This document shows positions 35,567 through 44,369 of a DNA stretch of 64,000 nt, piece by piece. The translations under genes and the position numbers were made by a program. The stretch is from Trinickia symbiotica (GTDB lineage Bacteria; Pseudomonadota; Gammaproteobacteria; Burkholderiales; Burkholderiaceae), in assembly GCF_002934455.1 (NCBI RefSeq), contig NZ_PTIR01000001.1, positions 186,001 through 250,000 on the forward strand. Direction: 5' to 3'. The notes under the pieces are model-generated. The model made no database searches and was not told the DNA's origin. It worked only from the letters and a program-made list of their open reading frames with translations. Numbering within the stretch: position 1 is the first letter of the stretch; each line of letters begins with the position of its first letter.

Positions 35567-36877
35567 CTATGACCGCTTCTGTGGAAGGTGGAGGAAACGC
35601 TTGATGCGCGCGAGGCGCGCCGCCGCCTGCATTGGGGCAACGATCGCGCTGTCGCTGTCGCTGTCGCTGCCGCGGCGAACTTCATGCTCGCGACCCGGGT
35701 CGGTGCCGCCTTCGTTCGTTCGCGTCGAGAGCCGTTGCGCGAGCGCGGCGATCGCGCGTACGTAGGGATCGCGCTCGGCGGCGTCCACGATCAGCTTGCC
35801 CTGGTTCGCCGCGCGCCCAAGCGGCACCTGCCGCGAGGGCAGCGTCGCGACGAGCGGCAGGTCGAGCCGCGAGGCGATCTGATCCGCCGCGAGCCCGAGC
35901 CGCGGATCGAAACGGTTCACGACGAGCCCGAAGCGGCTCGTATCGACCTGCGCGTCGGCAAGCTCGCGCAGCAGATCGATCGCGGACACGACCGATGCGA
36001 TCGACGGGTCGCAGACGAGCCAAATCTCGTCGGCCGCACGTGCGACTTGAGCGATGAAGTCGTTGTTGGAGAAGCCGCCGAGGTCGACGATCTGGCGATC
36101 AAAAAAGGCGCGCAGCCGATTGAGCAGCGCGACGGCCGACGAGAACGAAACCGTACGCAACAGCGACAGGTCGGGCGGCAGTGTCGTCAATGCGAGTCCG
36201 CTTGCATGACGCGTCAACGCGGTATGCACGAACGTCTTGTCGAAGCGCCGCAAGTTGCGCACGGCCTCGACGAAATCGAATTCGCTGCGCGTGTTGAGAT
36301 AAAGCATCGAGTCCCCGGCCGGCAGGCCGAGATCGACGATCGCCGCATGCTTGCCGGTAGCGGCGCCTTGCTTTTGCAGCAACACGGCCAGATTGGCGGC
36401 GAGCGTCGACACGCCCACGCCAACGCGCGCGCCGAGCAGCACCGTGATCCGGCCATGCCGCGCCTGCGGCTCCGTCACGTTCTCGAGCACATGGCGCGCG
36501 ATGCGGATGGCCTCTTCGGGGCCGGCGCGCACGTCGATGAAATCGCGCACGCCGGCGCGCAGCGCGGCGATGGCGCCCTCGGGCTCCGCGACCGTGCCGA
36601 CGGCGACGATCTGCAACTGCGGCGAATGGGCGCGTACCGCTTGCACGGCGGATGCGGCCGCATCGACATCGCTACCGGAGAAATCGACGAAGACGAGCGA
36701 AGGATGGAGCGCGGCGATCCGTGGAAGCAGCGCCGCCTGCTCGAGCGATACCTGCTCCAGCCGTCCGGTCGCCGCCAGCGTGTCGGCCAGCCAACGTGCG
36801 TTCGACTCGTGCGACGACGCGAAAACGAAATGATCGACGACATCCCTCTCGGTCAACGGTTCAGCCCGTGCATTCAT
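35567..36877 (-). CDS. tadZ: TadZ/CpaE localisation ATPase
   Basis: A 436-residue protein with an N-terminal receiver-like domain (SHESNARWLADTLAATG, PSLVFVDFSGSD) and a ParA/MinD-type ATPase domain with a deviant Walker A (LLGARVGVGVSTLAANLAVL, in which the usual K-G-G is A-R-V) and a YLNTRSEFDFVEAV switch region. TadZ proteins place the Tad machine at the cell pole. ATG 36877 has AGGAG upstream; the open frame continues to 36979 but lacks family similarity. Confidence 0.9.
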   Translation of the reverse strand: MNARAEPLTERDVVDHFVFASSHESNARWLADTLAATGRLEQVSLEQAALLPRIAALHPSLVFVDFSGSDVDAAASAVQAVRAHSPQLQIVAVGTVAEPEGAIAALRAGVRDFIDVRAGPEEAIRIARHVLENVTEPQARHGRITVLLGARVGVGVSTLAANLAVLLQKQGAATGKHAAIVDLGLPAGDSMLYLNTRSEFDFVEAVRNLRRFDKTFVHTALTRHASGLALTTLPPDLSLLRTVSFSSAVALLNRLRAFFDRQIVDLGGFSNNDFIAQVARAADEIWLVCDPSIASVVSAIDLLRELADAQVDTSRFGLVVNRFDPRLGLAADQIASRLDLPLVATLPSRQVPLGRAANQGKLIVDAAERDPYVRAIAALAQRLSTRTNEGGTDPGREHEVRRGSDSDSDSAIVAPMQAAARLARIKRFLHLPQKRS

Positions 36878-36953
36878 GCCGTTCTCCTGTCGCCAATGCG
36901 ATGCTTCCTTTATGTTCAGGGACTGCGTTCGGCGCACGTTCATGGCGCCGCGT

Positions 36954-38444
36954 TCACTGCGAAAACCCCGGCCCGGCATCGCGCGAGATCGCGCCGCCGA
37001 GATAGCTGCGCCAGACTGGCGCGTTGCGCTGCTCCGACTGCTCGCCCGGCGTCGCCGGCAAACGCGCGCCCTTGGCCAGCGGCGACACGAGATGCGGCGT
37101 GACGATGATGACGAGCTCCTCGTCGCTTTGCGAATAGTTCAGCTGCTTGAAGAAGGCGCCGATGATCGGCAGATCGCCGAGCAGCGGCACCTTGCTGACG
37201 TTCGAACGCGTCTCCCGATCGACGAGTCCGCCGATGACGAAGCTTTCGCCGTCGCCGAGCTCGACCGTCGTATCGGCGCGGCGCGTCGTGATGGCGGGCA
37301 CCGAAACGCCGTTGATCGTGACGGCGTTCTGAAAATCGAGCTCGCTCGCTTCAGGCGCCACTTTCAGAGCGATGCGCGTGGGGCTCAGTACCGTAGGTGT
37401 CAGCGTCAGCCCGACACCATACGGCTTGTATTCGATCGACGTCGTGCCGAGACCTTCGGGCACCGGCACCGGGATCTCGCCGCCTGCGAGAAAGCTCGCG
37501 CTCTGCCCGGAAAGCGCGACCAGCGTCGGCTCGGCCAGTACACGCGCGAGGTTGTTGTTTTCAAGCAAGCTCAAATCCGAAAAAATGCCGTGCGTCGCTG
37601 AGCTGAAAACGAGATTGAAGGCCGACGAGATCGACGACGTGATCGCAGGGCCGATCTGCGTACTCGTCGCCGACGAAACCTGCGTCGGCGGAACCGTCAC
37701 GCTCGTCGGCGTCGATGGACTGAACGTGCCGAACGAAAAGCCGTTGTTTTGGCGAGCGAAGTTGAACCCCGCTTGCTTCAGCACCGTCCGGCTGAACTCC
37801 ACGACTCGCACATCGACCTGGACGACGCCCGGCGTCGCGATCGTCGAAATGTCGATCACGTTCCCATCCGCCTTTCCCTTCGCCGCCCTCGCCGTGGCGA
37901 GCGCGCGCTGATGCGACCGCATCGTCGGCGTGGCACCCGAAATGAGGGTCTCGGCGCCGAGCGTTCTCACGCGCGGCGTGGAACTGTCGAGCAGCGCCGC
38001 GGCCACACCCGGGCGGACTTCGACGGCGTAAGTCGTCGGGGCCGGGCGGCCTTTGGTCCATAGCATCAAATTCGTCGTACCGGCCGATTTGCCGACGAGC
38101 AAGACGGCACCTTTTTGCGCACCGCCCTTCACGACGAGGACGTCGACCACGGCCGGATCGCCGATTGCTACGCGCGCGAGCGGTCCTCCCGTTCCGATCT
38201 GCCGCTGGTCTCCCACCGCGAGCGAGATCGTCCGCCGTGCCGGTTCGGCGACTTCGCTGGCGCCCGCGCCCAATGCGCCCAATGCGCCCGATGCGTCCGT
38301 TGTCTCCATTGCCTCTTCTGCTTGCGTCGCCGTGCCCGCGAGCGAAGCCGCGCCCGCCACACTCGGGCCGACCGCGAATGCGATTCCGTATACGAAGACG
38401 CATGCGGACGCGCCCCGGCTGCTTACCGCCAATATGCTTGCCAT
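36954..38444 (-). CDS. rcpA: RcpA/CpaC outer-membrane secretin
   Basis: A 496-residue secretin that forms the outer-membrane pore for Flp pili. An N-terminal signal (VFVYGIAFAVGPSVAGAASL) is followed by the pilus-N domain (RTISLAVGDQRQIGTGGPLA, AGTTNLMLWTKGRP) and a BON-like QVDVRVVEFSRTVLKQAGF region. The secretin core ends in SNVSKVPLLGDLPIIGAFFK, the strongly conserved secretin signature. VPVPEGLGTTSIEYKPYGVG marks the gate. Its stop lies 76 bp before the tadZ start. Confidence 0.93.
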   Translation of the reverse strand: MASILAVSSRGASACVFVYGIAFAVGPSVAGAASLAGTATQAEEAMETTDASGALGALGAGASEVAEPARRTISLAVGDQRQIGTGGPLARVAIGDPAVVDVLVVKGGAQKGAVLLVGKSAGTTNLMLWTKGRPAPTTYAVEVRPGVAAALLDSSTPRVRTLGAETLISGATPTMRSHQRALATARAAKGKADGNVIDISTIATPGVVQVDVRVVEFSRTVLKQAGFNFARQNNGFSFGTFSPSTPTSVTVPPTQVSSATSTQIGPAITSSISSAFNLVFSSATHGIFSDLSLLENNNLARVLAEPTLVALSGQSASFLAGGEIPVPVPEGLGTTSIEYKPYGVGLTLTPTVLSPTRIALKVAPEASELDFQNAVTINGVSVPAITTRRADTTVELGDGESFVIGGLVDRETRSNVSKVPLLGDLPIIGAFFKQLNYSQSDEELVIIVTPHLVSPLAKGARLPATPGEQSEQRNAPVWRSYLGGAISRDAGPGFSQ

Positions 38445-38581
38445 GTAATCGGCCCCTCGCGCCAGGCCTTTTGCTGTTTAGTGTTCTTCGTCGACCGCCG
38501 TCGAATCGGCGCGGGTCCTCGAATCCCGCCACCCATGTGCCGCCCGTCCCGGCGCACGCGCCGCCGTCCGCCCCGCTCGCC

Positions 38582-39493
38582 TCAATAAGCGAGCGTTTCG
38601 GCGCGCCCCCCTCGTATCACTTCGATCTGCCGCTCATCGGCGCCGCCAGCATGACGAACCGCCGGCTGGGCCGCCCGCGTTCCCTCGCTGCCCGAGAGCG
38701 CGCTCAGCGTGATGCCGGCCGCCGCGAGCGACGAAGGCGTCGGGTCCGCGCGCCCCCTTGCCCCTAACGCCGCACCGGGGTGCGCGAACCACTTGGGATC
38801 GGCAATCTCGTCATCGCGCGGATTACGCAACGCAAGCAGCAGGTGGCCCGCGCTATCGGCAAGCGCTAGGCGGTCCACCTCCGCAGTCGGCACGGCCAGC
38901 ACGGCGGTCCGCGAATGGACCGCGCGCTCGCCCGGATTGCCGCCGCCCGGCAGCGCATCGCCGTACGCGAGGACGCGCACTCGAGAAAGAAGCAGCCGCG
39001 CTTGCGAGCGCGTGATTTCCGAATGTGCGTCGCCCCCGCCGCTCTCGCGCTTCAGCGTCAGGAAGACATCGACGAAGTTGCCAGGACGCACGCGTTCACC
39101 GACGGCACTGGCATCGTCCACGCGCACGGCCACCGCTCGCTGGCCGGGCTCGATCTGTTCGGCGAAGCCAGACGACAACTGAACCTCGAAGAGAGGTGTG
39201 CCGGGCTCGATATCGGCGAGCGGCACGCGCTTCGCCAGCAGATCGGTTTCCGCAAACGTGCCGCTCGGCCGCACAGGCAGCCGTTCGATCCGAAGCGCAT
39301 CGGTGCCGATCGGTTGCCCGGCCGGTAACCGGCGAGCCGCGACGACGACAGGAAACGTGACTTGCGCCGTCGGCGCGACACGCGCGACAGGCGCCGGCTG
39401 CACGGGGCGACGGCTCAACGTCCATGCGAATAGCGCGAGAACGAGTGCGGCCGCGATCAGTACACCGGCAAGAATCTTCGTGACGTTCACCAT
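38582..39493 (-). CDS. rcpC: RcpC/CpaB pilus assembly protein (SAF domain)
   Basis: A 303-residue protein with one N-terminal membrane segment (ILAGVLIAAALVLALFAWTL), a SAF domain (VVAARRLPAGQPIGTDALRI, PVRPSGTFAETDLLA) and the RcpC/CpaB core (GQRAVAVRVDDASAVGERVR followed by GNFVDVFLTL). It is a periplasmic partner of the RcpA secretin. The ATG at 39493 (MVNVTKILAG) matches the family start, and tadE ends 10 bp upstream. Confidence 0.9.
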   Translation of the reverse strand: MVNVTKILAGVLIAAALVLALFAWTLSRRPVQPAPVARVAPTAQVTFPVVVAARRLPAGQPIGTDALRIERLPVRPSGTFAETDLLAKRVPLADIEPGTPLFEVQLSSGFAEQIEPGQRAVAVRVDDASAVGERVRPGNFVDVFLTLKRESGGGDAHSEITRSQARLLLSRVRVLAYGDALPGGGNPGERAVHSRTAVLAVPTAEVDRLALADSAGHLLLALRNPRDDEIADPKWFAHPGAALGARGRADPTPSSLAAAGITLSALSGSEGTRAAQPAVRHAGGADERQIEVIRGGRAETLAY

Positions 39494-39503
39494 GTCGCGG
39501 GCT

Positions 39504-39971
39504 TCAAAGTAGGTTTTCCGGATCGATCTGCACCGTCGCCACACTCGTCAGCTTTTGAGGCACCGCGAGCTCGAGGAGCGGCAGCGTCGGGACGAGCGGA
39601 TGATTTACGTAGTCGTAGCTGAGGGTGACCTCGATGCAGTCCATACTTGAGTCGTAGCTGCATGCGCTCGCCTGCGTCGAGCAAGTTGCGTTGGCGGCAA
39701 CCCAGGCGGCGACATTCTTCGCGACCTTGCACGCGTTCTGCCCGCGTGCCGTGAGCGCCGCACCCGCGTCCGAGGCGTTCTGGTAGTTGAGCGCCGCGCG
39801 CGCGCCTTCCTCAGCCGCGAGCGTAAGGTTCTGCTGGGCGACGAGAATCACGCTGTACGTGACGAGGCCATAGAGCATCGCGAAGAGCAACGGAAAAATC
39901 AGCGCAAATTCGACGACCGCCGAACCGCGCGCCGCCCCCGGATGACGACTGTCCCGTCGCATGCGCCTCAT
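39504..39971 (-). CDS. tadE: TadE-like pseudopilin
   Basis: A 155-residue minor pilin-like protein. The signature GSAVVEFALIFPLLFAMLYG combines a prepilin-type G, a glutamate five residues on and a membrane helix, as in TadE. The exported part has two cysteine pairs (ACKVAKN, ATCSTQASACSYD, MDCIEV), which could form disulfides. The ATG at 39971 overlaps the tadV stop (ATGA), so the much longer open frame upstream is not used. It is likely processed by TadV. Confidence 0.9.
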   Translation of the reverse strand: MRRMRRDSRHPGAARGSAVVEFALIFPLLFAMLYGLVTYSVILVAQQNLTLAAEEGARAALNYQNASDAGAALTARGQNACKVAKNVAAWVAANATCSTQASACSYDSSMDCIEVTLSYDYVNHPLVPTLPLLELAVPQKLTSVATVQIDPENLL

Positions 39972-40468
39972 GCGTGCCCCCCGGGAAACGGATGACCAAT
40001 CATTATCAGTGCGGCGGCAGCCACGAGCAGCGCCGCGTAAGGGGCCCCGCGCCGCGTGCCGACCGTGAACGTAGGCTGACCTCGACGCCAAAGCGCCGAA
40101 ACTGGCATGCGAGCCGCAACGAGCAGCGCCACCGCATGCAGCGCGGCAGCGATGCTCGCCATGCACCAAACGTCGATGAGCGCGGGAATGCCACACCACG
40201 CGCCGAGCACAGCGAACACCTTGACGTCCGCCGCCCCCATCACGCGCATCAGAAAAAACGGCAATACCGCGACAAAGCCGAGCGCCGCTCCTTGCGCCGC
40301 TTGCGCGGCGGTGATGCCGAACGGACTTATCCGCATGAGCGAGCAAGCCGAGGCAACCGCGAGACCAGCGACCGTCAATGCATTGGGAACGCGACGCGTC
40401 CGGCAATCCCAAATCGCAACGGCCGCAGCCCACGCGGTAAAGACGATAGCTCCGGGCGCGATCGGCAT
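39968..40468 (-). CDS. tadV: TadV/CpaA prepilin peptidase (A24 family)
   Basis: A 166-residue membrane aspartic protease that cleaves the Flp prepilin. The two catalytic aspartates are Asp21 (VAIWDCRTRRVPN) and Asp81 (VMGAADVKVFAVLGAW, equivalent to the G-x-G-D loop). Around five membrane segments are visible, and the cytoplasmic methylase domain of PilD is absent, as expected for TadV. It lies between flp and tadE, its substrates. Confidence 0.92.
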   Translation of the reverse strand: MPIAPGAIVFTAWAAAVAIWDCRTRRVPNALTVAGLAVASACSLMRISPFGITAAQAAQGAALGFVAVLPFFLMRVMGAADVKVFAVLGAWCGIPALIDVWCMASIAAALHAVALLVAARMPVSALWRRGQPTFTVGTRRGAPYAALLVAAAALIMIGHPFPGGHA

Positions 40469-40594
40469 TTAATCAAACTCAATAAACGAAAAATAAACGG
40501 AGAAGCGGTAATCGACAATGCCATGAAACATCCGCCGCAACCATTCTTTGGGATTGATCGACTTACTGGATCATTGTGTGGTGCCGAAGCCAGC

Positions 40595-40789
40595 TCATGA
40601 ACCGGACCCTGAGCTTTTCGCCTGCACGGTTATGTAGCCCGCGATGTTTGTAAATGCGGTGGATAGGCTCGAACTAAGCGTACCCAACGAGGTAACGATC
40701 GCTATCGCGACCAGCCCTGCAATCAGAGCGTATTCGATCGCGGTGACACCTCGTTCTTCCTTGATAAACCGACGGATCAAGCTGGCCAT
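40595..40789 (-). CDS. flp: Flp type IVb pilin
   Basis: A 64-residue prepilin. The cleavage site is G14|V15 (EERGVTAIEYALIAGLVA), with Glu at position 5 and Tyr at position 6 of the mature protein, the hallmark of the Flp subfamily. One hydrophobic helix and a short Ser/Gly-rich tail follow. GAGGAA precedes the ATG. It is the first gene of the minus-strand Tad cluster and the main structural subunit of the adhesive pilus. Confidence 0.95.
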   Translation of the reverse strand: MASLIRRFIKEERGVTAIEYALIAGLVAIAIVTSLGTLSSSLSTAFTNIAGYITVQAKSSGSGS

Positions 40790-41410
40790 TCTGCATTCCT
40801 CGCAAATGTTGCCGTGGGCGTGCGAAATCGATTCTTAAGGGCGCGTCCCCGCCGGCCAGACGCACTTCACGCGCGCTACGCCACCGCTGGTATTACCCCA
40901 TCATGCGAATTCTTGTCGACGCCCCACCGCTTATGGATGGTTGGTGGTTCAGGTCTAGTCGAAGCATCACAAATGAAAGGAATCGATAGCAGCCTCCGTT
41001 CTATCAGGACCCTTGCTCGGGCGAATCCGGCCTGCGGCAAACGATACATCGCGACTTTACCCTTCTGTATCGCGGCTTGGCACCCCCTAAGTTGGGAGTG
41101 ACGCCAGTTTAGATTAAAACCACTAAATTACTAGTGCCCTGTCCCTAGCCCCTCCACGACGTTACGTTCCTGGCTAGTAACACGGCTATTAGGTCGTTAC
41201 GTTACGAGCATCCAAACGAGCCCATAAAAACGGCCGCCGCGAGTCGCTCACTCCGTTCATCCCGCTACGCTTTTTATCCTTCAAAGCCTTTAACGACGGG
41301 CACAGCTTCGGTCCTCGCTTTTCAGTGCACCGTTTTATACCTGCCATTGGCATAGGGCTTGCGGACGGGGGGCTCGCAGCAATCTCAACCAATGACAAGC
41401 GAGCGACATT
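40790..41410. other. Divergent regulatory region between flp and the collagen-like operon
   Basis: About 620 bp, AT-richer than its surroundings, with no gene. It must hold the flp promoter (minus) and that of the lipoprotein operon (plus). A sigma-54 site is seen only on the plus strand (41348-41362). Two copies of GTTACGTT (41161-41168 and 41196-41203), 35 bp apart, lie about 150-190 bp upstream of that promoter, a typical distance for enhancer sites. No equally good promoter was found for flp. Confidence 0.6.
41348..41362 (+). promoter_or_regulatory. Sigma-54 (-24/-12) promoter of the collagen-like operon
   Basis: TGGCATAGGGCTTGC matches the RpoN consensus TGGCAC-N5-TTGC with exact GG-N10-GC spacing and one mismatch (T for C at the sixth base). 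Transcription would start near 41373, giving a leader of about 38 nt before the ATG at 41411. The enhancer-binding protein at 27586-28980 is the only sigma-54 activator in the window. Confidence 0.7.
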
Positions 41411-42835
41411 ATGCGGATTCCAACGAGTGACGGGGTACTCAGAATTACATCGACGGCCACGGCCATAGCCGTCGCATTGACTCTCACGGCATGCGGAGGC
41501 TCGGGCAGTTTGAGCCAGGGTCTCGGTGCAAATGGAGGCGGAGCGGGAGAGACACTTTCGACGACGGGCGGCGCGAACGGCACGCCATCGCCGGCGCCGA
41601 GTCCATCGCCCAGCCCGTCGCCTTCCCCGTCTCCTTCGCCTTCACCGACGCCGACACCCACGCCTCAAGCCAATGCAGTCGGCAAAGCCGTCGGCGATGC
41701 AGGCGGGATCGTGAGCGCCGCGGGCTCCACGGTCTCGGGCATCGGCTCGACGATCGGCTCGCAGAGCCTGCCGGGCGTCAGCCCACAAACGACGCAAGAC
41801 CTCGGCGGCGTCGTCCAGAGCGTGGGCGCCGCTGTGTCGACGCTCGGCAACGGCGTCTCGCAGGGGCTCGGGCAACTCGGCGCAACGCAGAATCCGATCG
41901 GCACCACCGTCGCGAGCACAGGTCCCACGGTGGGCCAGCTCGGCAACGCGGTCACGGATGCGGGCAATCTCGTGACGAGCCTCGGCTCGAGCGGTGCGCT
42001 GTCGCCGCTTTCACCCGTCACCACGCCGCTGGGCACCGCCTTGTCGACGGCCGGCGGCGCCGTCACGAACGCGGGCGCGACGCTCGGCAACGCGTTGTCG
42101 ACCGGCCCGGTCGAGCAACTCACGCAACAGCTCAGCACGACGATCACGCCCATCACGTCGACGCTCGGCACAACGACGCAGAACGTAGGAACGACGACGG
42201 GCGTCGGCCCGCAACTCTCGAACCTTTTGACGACGACGGGCAATGCACTCACTCAGGCGGGCGCTACCGTCGCGGCCGCGGGCGGGGGCAACCCAGTGAC
42301 CACCGGCGTCGGCGGCGTGCTGTCGGCGACGGGCAACACGGTAGCGGCGGTTGGCGGTCTCACCACGGGCGGCACGAGCGGCAACCCGCTCGCGCCGGTC
42401 ACCGGCGCGCTGGGCGGACTGACAGGAGGAACAACGGGCGCGAATCCGTTGGGCGCGCTCGGCACCACGCTTTCGAGCGTGAGCGGTGCGCTCGGCGGCA
42501 CGAGTGGCGCGAGCAATGTTCTCGCCCCGGTCACGGGAGCGGTCACGTCGATCACGAGCGCGGCAGGCAACGGAACGGCAGGCGGAGGCAACCTGCTTGG
42601 GCCGGTCACGGGCACCCTCACCGCGCTCACGGGCACGTCGGGGAACGCGGTGGGCGGCGCTGGAGGCGGCACATCGAAGAGCGGTTCGCCTCTCGCGCCC
42701 ATCACCGGCTTGCTGTCGACCGTCACCGGCGCGCTGACGAATACGGTCGGCGCAGGCGCCACGGGGCAGACAAACCCGCTTTCGGGCCCCACGTCGCTGA
42801 CCGGAGTGCTGACGGGCGGCCTAGGCAAGAAGTAG
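41411..42835 (+). CDS. Low-complexity (collagen-like) surface lipoprotein 1
   Basis: A 474-residue lipoprotein. The signal ends in a lipobox at TLTAC|GGS, followed by a Ser/Pro then Thr/Pro linker (about residues 58-86) that would span peptidoglycan or hold the protein off the surface. The rest is dominated by Gly, Thr, Ser, Val, Ala and Leu in imperfect repeats (such as LAPVTGALGGLTGGTTGANP). Similar proteins are often labelled collagen-like, but strict G-x-y triplets are not seen. It is paralogous to the next gene and is preceded by a sigma-54 promoter. Confidence 0.82.
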   Translation: MRIPTSDGVLRITSTATAIAVALTLTACGGSGSLSQGLGANGGGAGETLSTTGGANGTPSPAPSPSPSPSPSPSPSPSPTPTPTPQANAVGKAVGDAGGIVSAAGSTVSGIGSTIGSQSLPGVSPQTTQDLGGVVQSVGAAVSTLGNGVSQGLGQLGATQNPIGTTVASTGPTVGQLGNAVTDAGNLVTSLGSSGALSPLSPVTTPLGTALSTAGGAVTNAGATLGNALSTGPVEQLTQQLSTTITPITSTLGTTTQNVGTTTGVGPQLSNLLTTTGNALTQAGATVAAAGGGNPVTTGVGGVLSATGNTVAAVGGLTTGGTSGNPLAPVTGALGGLTGGTTGANPLGALGTTLSSVSGALGGTSGASNVLAPVTGAVTSITSAAGNGTAGGGNLLGPVTGTLTALTGTSGNAVGGAGGGTSKSGSPLAPITGLLSTVTGALTNTVGAGATGQTNPLSGPTSLTGVLTGGLGKK

Positions 42836-42984
42836 CGGCCGCGCGAGCCGCCGGGCCGCGAGGCGCTTGCGGCTTGGCACATCCGGCCTTCGGCGGGCAC
42901 GAAGCACGAAAGACGAAGCCCGCCATTTCCCCGCGTGCGCCCAATCAAGCAACGCACGCGGCAGCAGACCACGAGGAGAACATC

Positions 42985-44175
42985 ATGTTCAAACCGCATC
43001 GTTCATTCGTTCGCGCAGCACGCACCAAGGCATGGCGCGCGCCGCTCACTGCTATCGCCTTCGCCTGCGTGCTGGCCGCATGCGCCGACGACGGCACCAG
43101 CTTGCCTGCTTCCACCGGCCCCAGCACGAACAGCAACAGCGGCGGCGGCTCGCAGCAGACGACGAATTCGCAAGGCACCCAGGGCACGGTGACGACGGTC
43201 GGCAAGACAGCAACCGATCTCGGCAGCACGATCGCAGCGACGACGATTCCGGGCGTGAGCCCCGGCGTCACCCAAGGCCTCGGCAACTCAGTCGGCGCGA
43301 CGGGCTCGGTGATCGACAGCGCCGCCAACGCGCTCGCGAGCGGCCTCGGGCAAACGGGTACCGTCTCTGATCCAGTCGGCACCACGGCAGCCGGCTTGGG
43401 TTCGACCGTCAGCTCGACGAGCGGCGTGATCGCGGGCGCGGCCGCGGCCGTCGATGCGCTCGGCACCGGCAACCTGTCGGCGCTCTCGCCGGTCACGACG
43501 CCGACCGCCGGGGCCCTTTACACGGTCGCCAACGGCGTCAATGCCGCAGGTCAAATCCTCGGCAGCCAGCTCGCCTCGCCGGCCATCCAGCAGGTCACCC
43601 AGCCCGCCAGCGGCGCCATCACCCCGCTCGTCATCACGCTCGGCCAGACGACCCAGGCCGTCGGCACGACGACCGGCCTCGGTGCGCCGACCGCCAATCT
43701 CCTCGGTCAAATCGGCGGCGCCGTGCAGGCCGCGGGCGCGCAACTGAGCACCGCCACCTCGCCGAACCTGCTCGGCGGCGACCTCGGTCAACTCGTGACG
43801 AGCGTCGGCCAGACGGTGATGAATGCGGGCGGGCTCGTCGATCCGCAGGCGCCAAACGGTGTGGCGCCCATCCCCGGGCTGATCACGAGTCTCGTCGGCA
43901 GCTCGAACACGACGGTCCCCGCCGGCACCACTTCGAGCACGGGAACGAGCGCATCGCTACCGCTGCTTGGCAGCCTGCTCGGCAGTTCGAGCAGCGGCCC
44001 GCGCGCGGTCACCTCGCCGATCGGCGGAGGCTCGGCGGGCGGATCGAATCCGCTCGGCGGCCTCACGAGCGCGGTGGGCTCGCTGACGGGCTCCGCCTCA
44101 GGTGGCGGATCGAACGTCGGCGGCGTGCTCGGCTCACTGCTTGGCAACGGCCTGCCGCTCGGCAAATTGCCGTGA
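42985..44175 (+). CDS. Low-complexity (collagen-like) surface lipoprotein 2
   Basis: A 396-residue paralogue of the preceding protein. The signal ends at VLAAC|ADDGT. Shared blocks include LSALSPVTTP against LSPLSPVTTP, and TLGQTTQAVGTTTGLGAPTA against TLGTTTQNVGTTTGVGPQLS. It has no Ser/Pro linker and ends in a Gly/Ser-rich region. GAGGAG lies ahead of the ATG at 42985. An uninterrupted frame runs upstream through the first gene out of phase, but signal peptide and ribosome site fix the start here. Probably a surface or periplasmic structural lipoprotein. Confidence 0.82.
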   Translation: MFKPHRSFVRAARTKAWRAPLTAIAFACVLAACADDGTSLPASTGPSTNSNSGGGSQQTTNSQGTQGTVTTVGKTATDLGSTIAATTIPGVSPGVTQGLGNSVGATGSVIDSAANALASGLGQTGTVSDPVGTTAAGLGSTVSSTSGVIAGAAAAVDALGTGNLSALSPVTTPTAGALYTVANGVNAAGQILGSQLASPAIQQVTQPASGAITPLVITLGQTTQAVGTTTGLGAPTANLLGQIGGAVQAAGAQLSTATSPNLLGGDLGQLVTSVGQTVMNAGGLVDPQAPNGVAPIPGLITSLVGSSNTTVPAGTTSSTGTSASLPLLGSLLGSSSSGPRAVTSPIGGGSAGGSNPLGGLTSAVGSLTGSASGGGSNVGGVLGSLLGNGLPLGKLP

Positions 44176-44203
44176 TGCTCGGGTAACGCTGGACAGCGCT
44201 GCA

Positions 44204-44232
44204 GCCGGCACGCCGCTCTCTCGCGTGCCGGC
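44204..44232 (+). terminator. Hairpin between lipoprotein 2 and the TpsB-like gene
   Basis: A perfect 10-bp stem (GCCGGCACGC / GCGTGCCGGC) with a 9-nt loop and no following T-run, 28 bp after the lipoprotein stop. It may partly terminate transcription or stabilise the upstream mRNA, lowering expression of the outer-membrane protein relative to the lipoproteins. Confidence 0.4.
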
Positions 44233-44369
44233 AAGGCTGGCGACAAAGCGCGCTTCGCGCGACGCAAGAGCGAGCGAAGCACGCATCAGCTCCGCACAAG
44301 AGCCGGAGCCGAGAGAGCACAGAACGAACAAAGAAGATTCGATAAAAGACGGCCAAACGAGGAATATAA

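Noticed and set aside
39972-40433. N-terminal extension of tadE inside tadV
   Set aside because: It overlaps tadV in another frame; the ATGA overlap and TadE family start at 39971 are better supported.
40790-41000. Sigma-54 promoter for flp on the minus strand
   Set aside because: The best match (minus strand near 40886-40901) keeps only the GG and GC dinucleotides; too weak to call.
41078-41094. TGGCAC on the plus strand as a second sigma-54 promoter
   Set aside because: The -12 element is missing (AAGTT where TTGC is expected) and it lies over 300 bp from the nearest start codon.
41583-41665. Ser-Pro/Thr-Pro coding repeat as a mobile-element signature
   Set aside because: A short in-frame codon repeat encoding a lipoprotein stalk; no element ends nearby.
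41491-42984. In-frame upstream extension of lipoprotein 2 through lipoprotein 1
   Set aside because: The extension is Arg/His-rich out-of-phase translation of the first gene; signal peptide and ribosome site place the true start at 42985.
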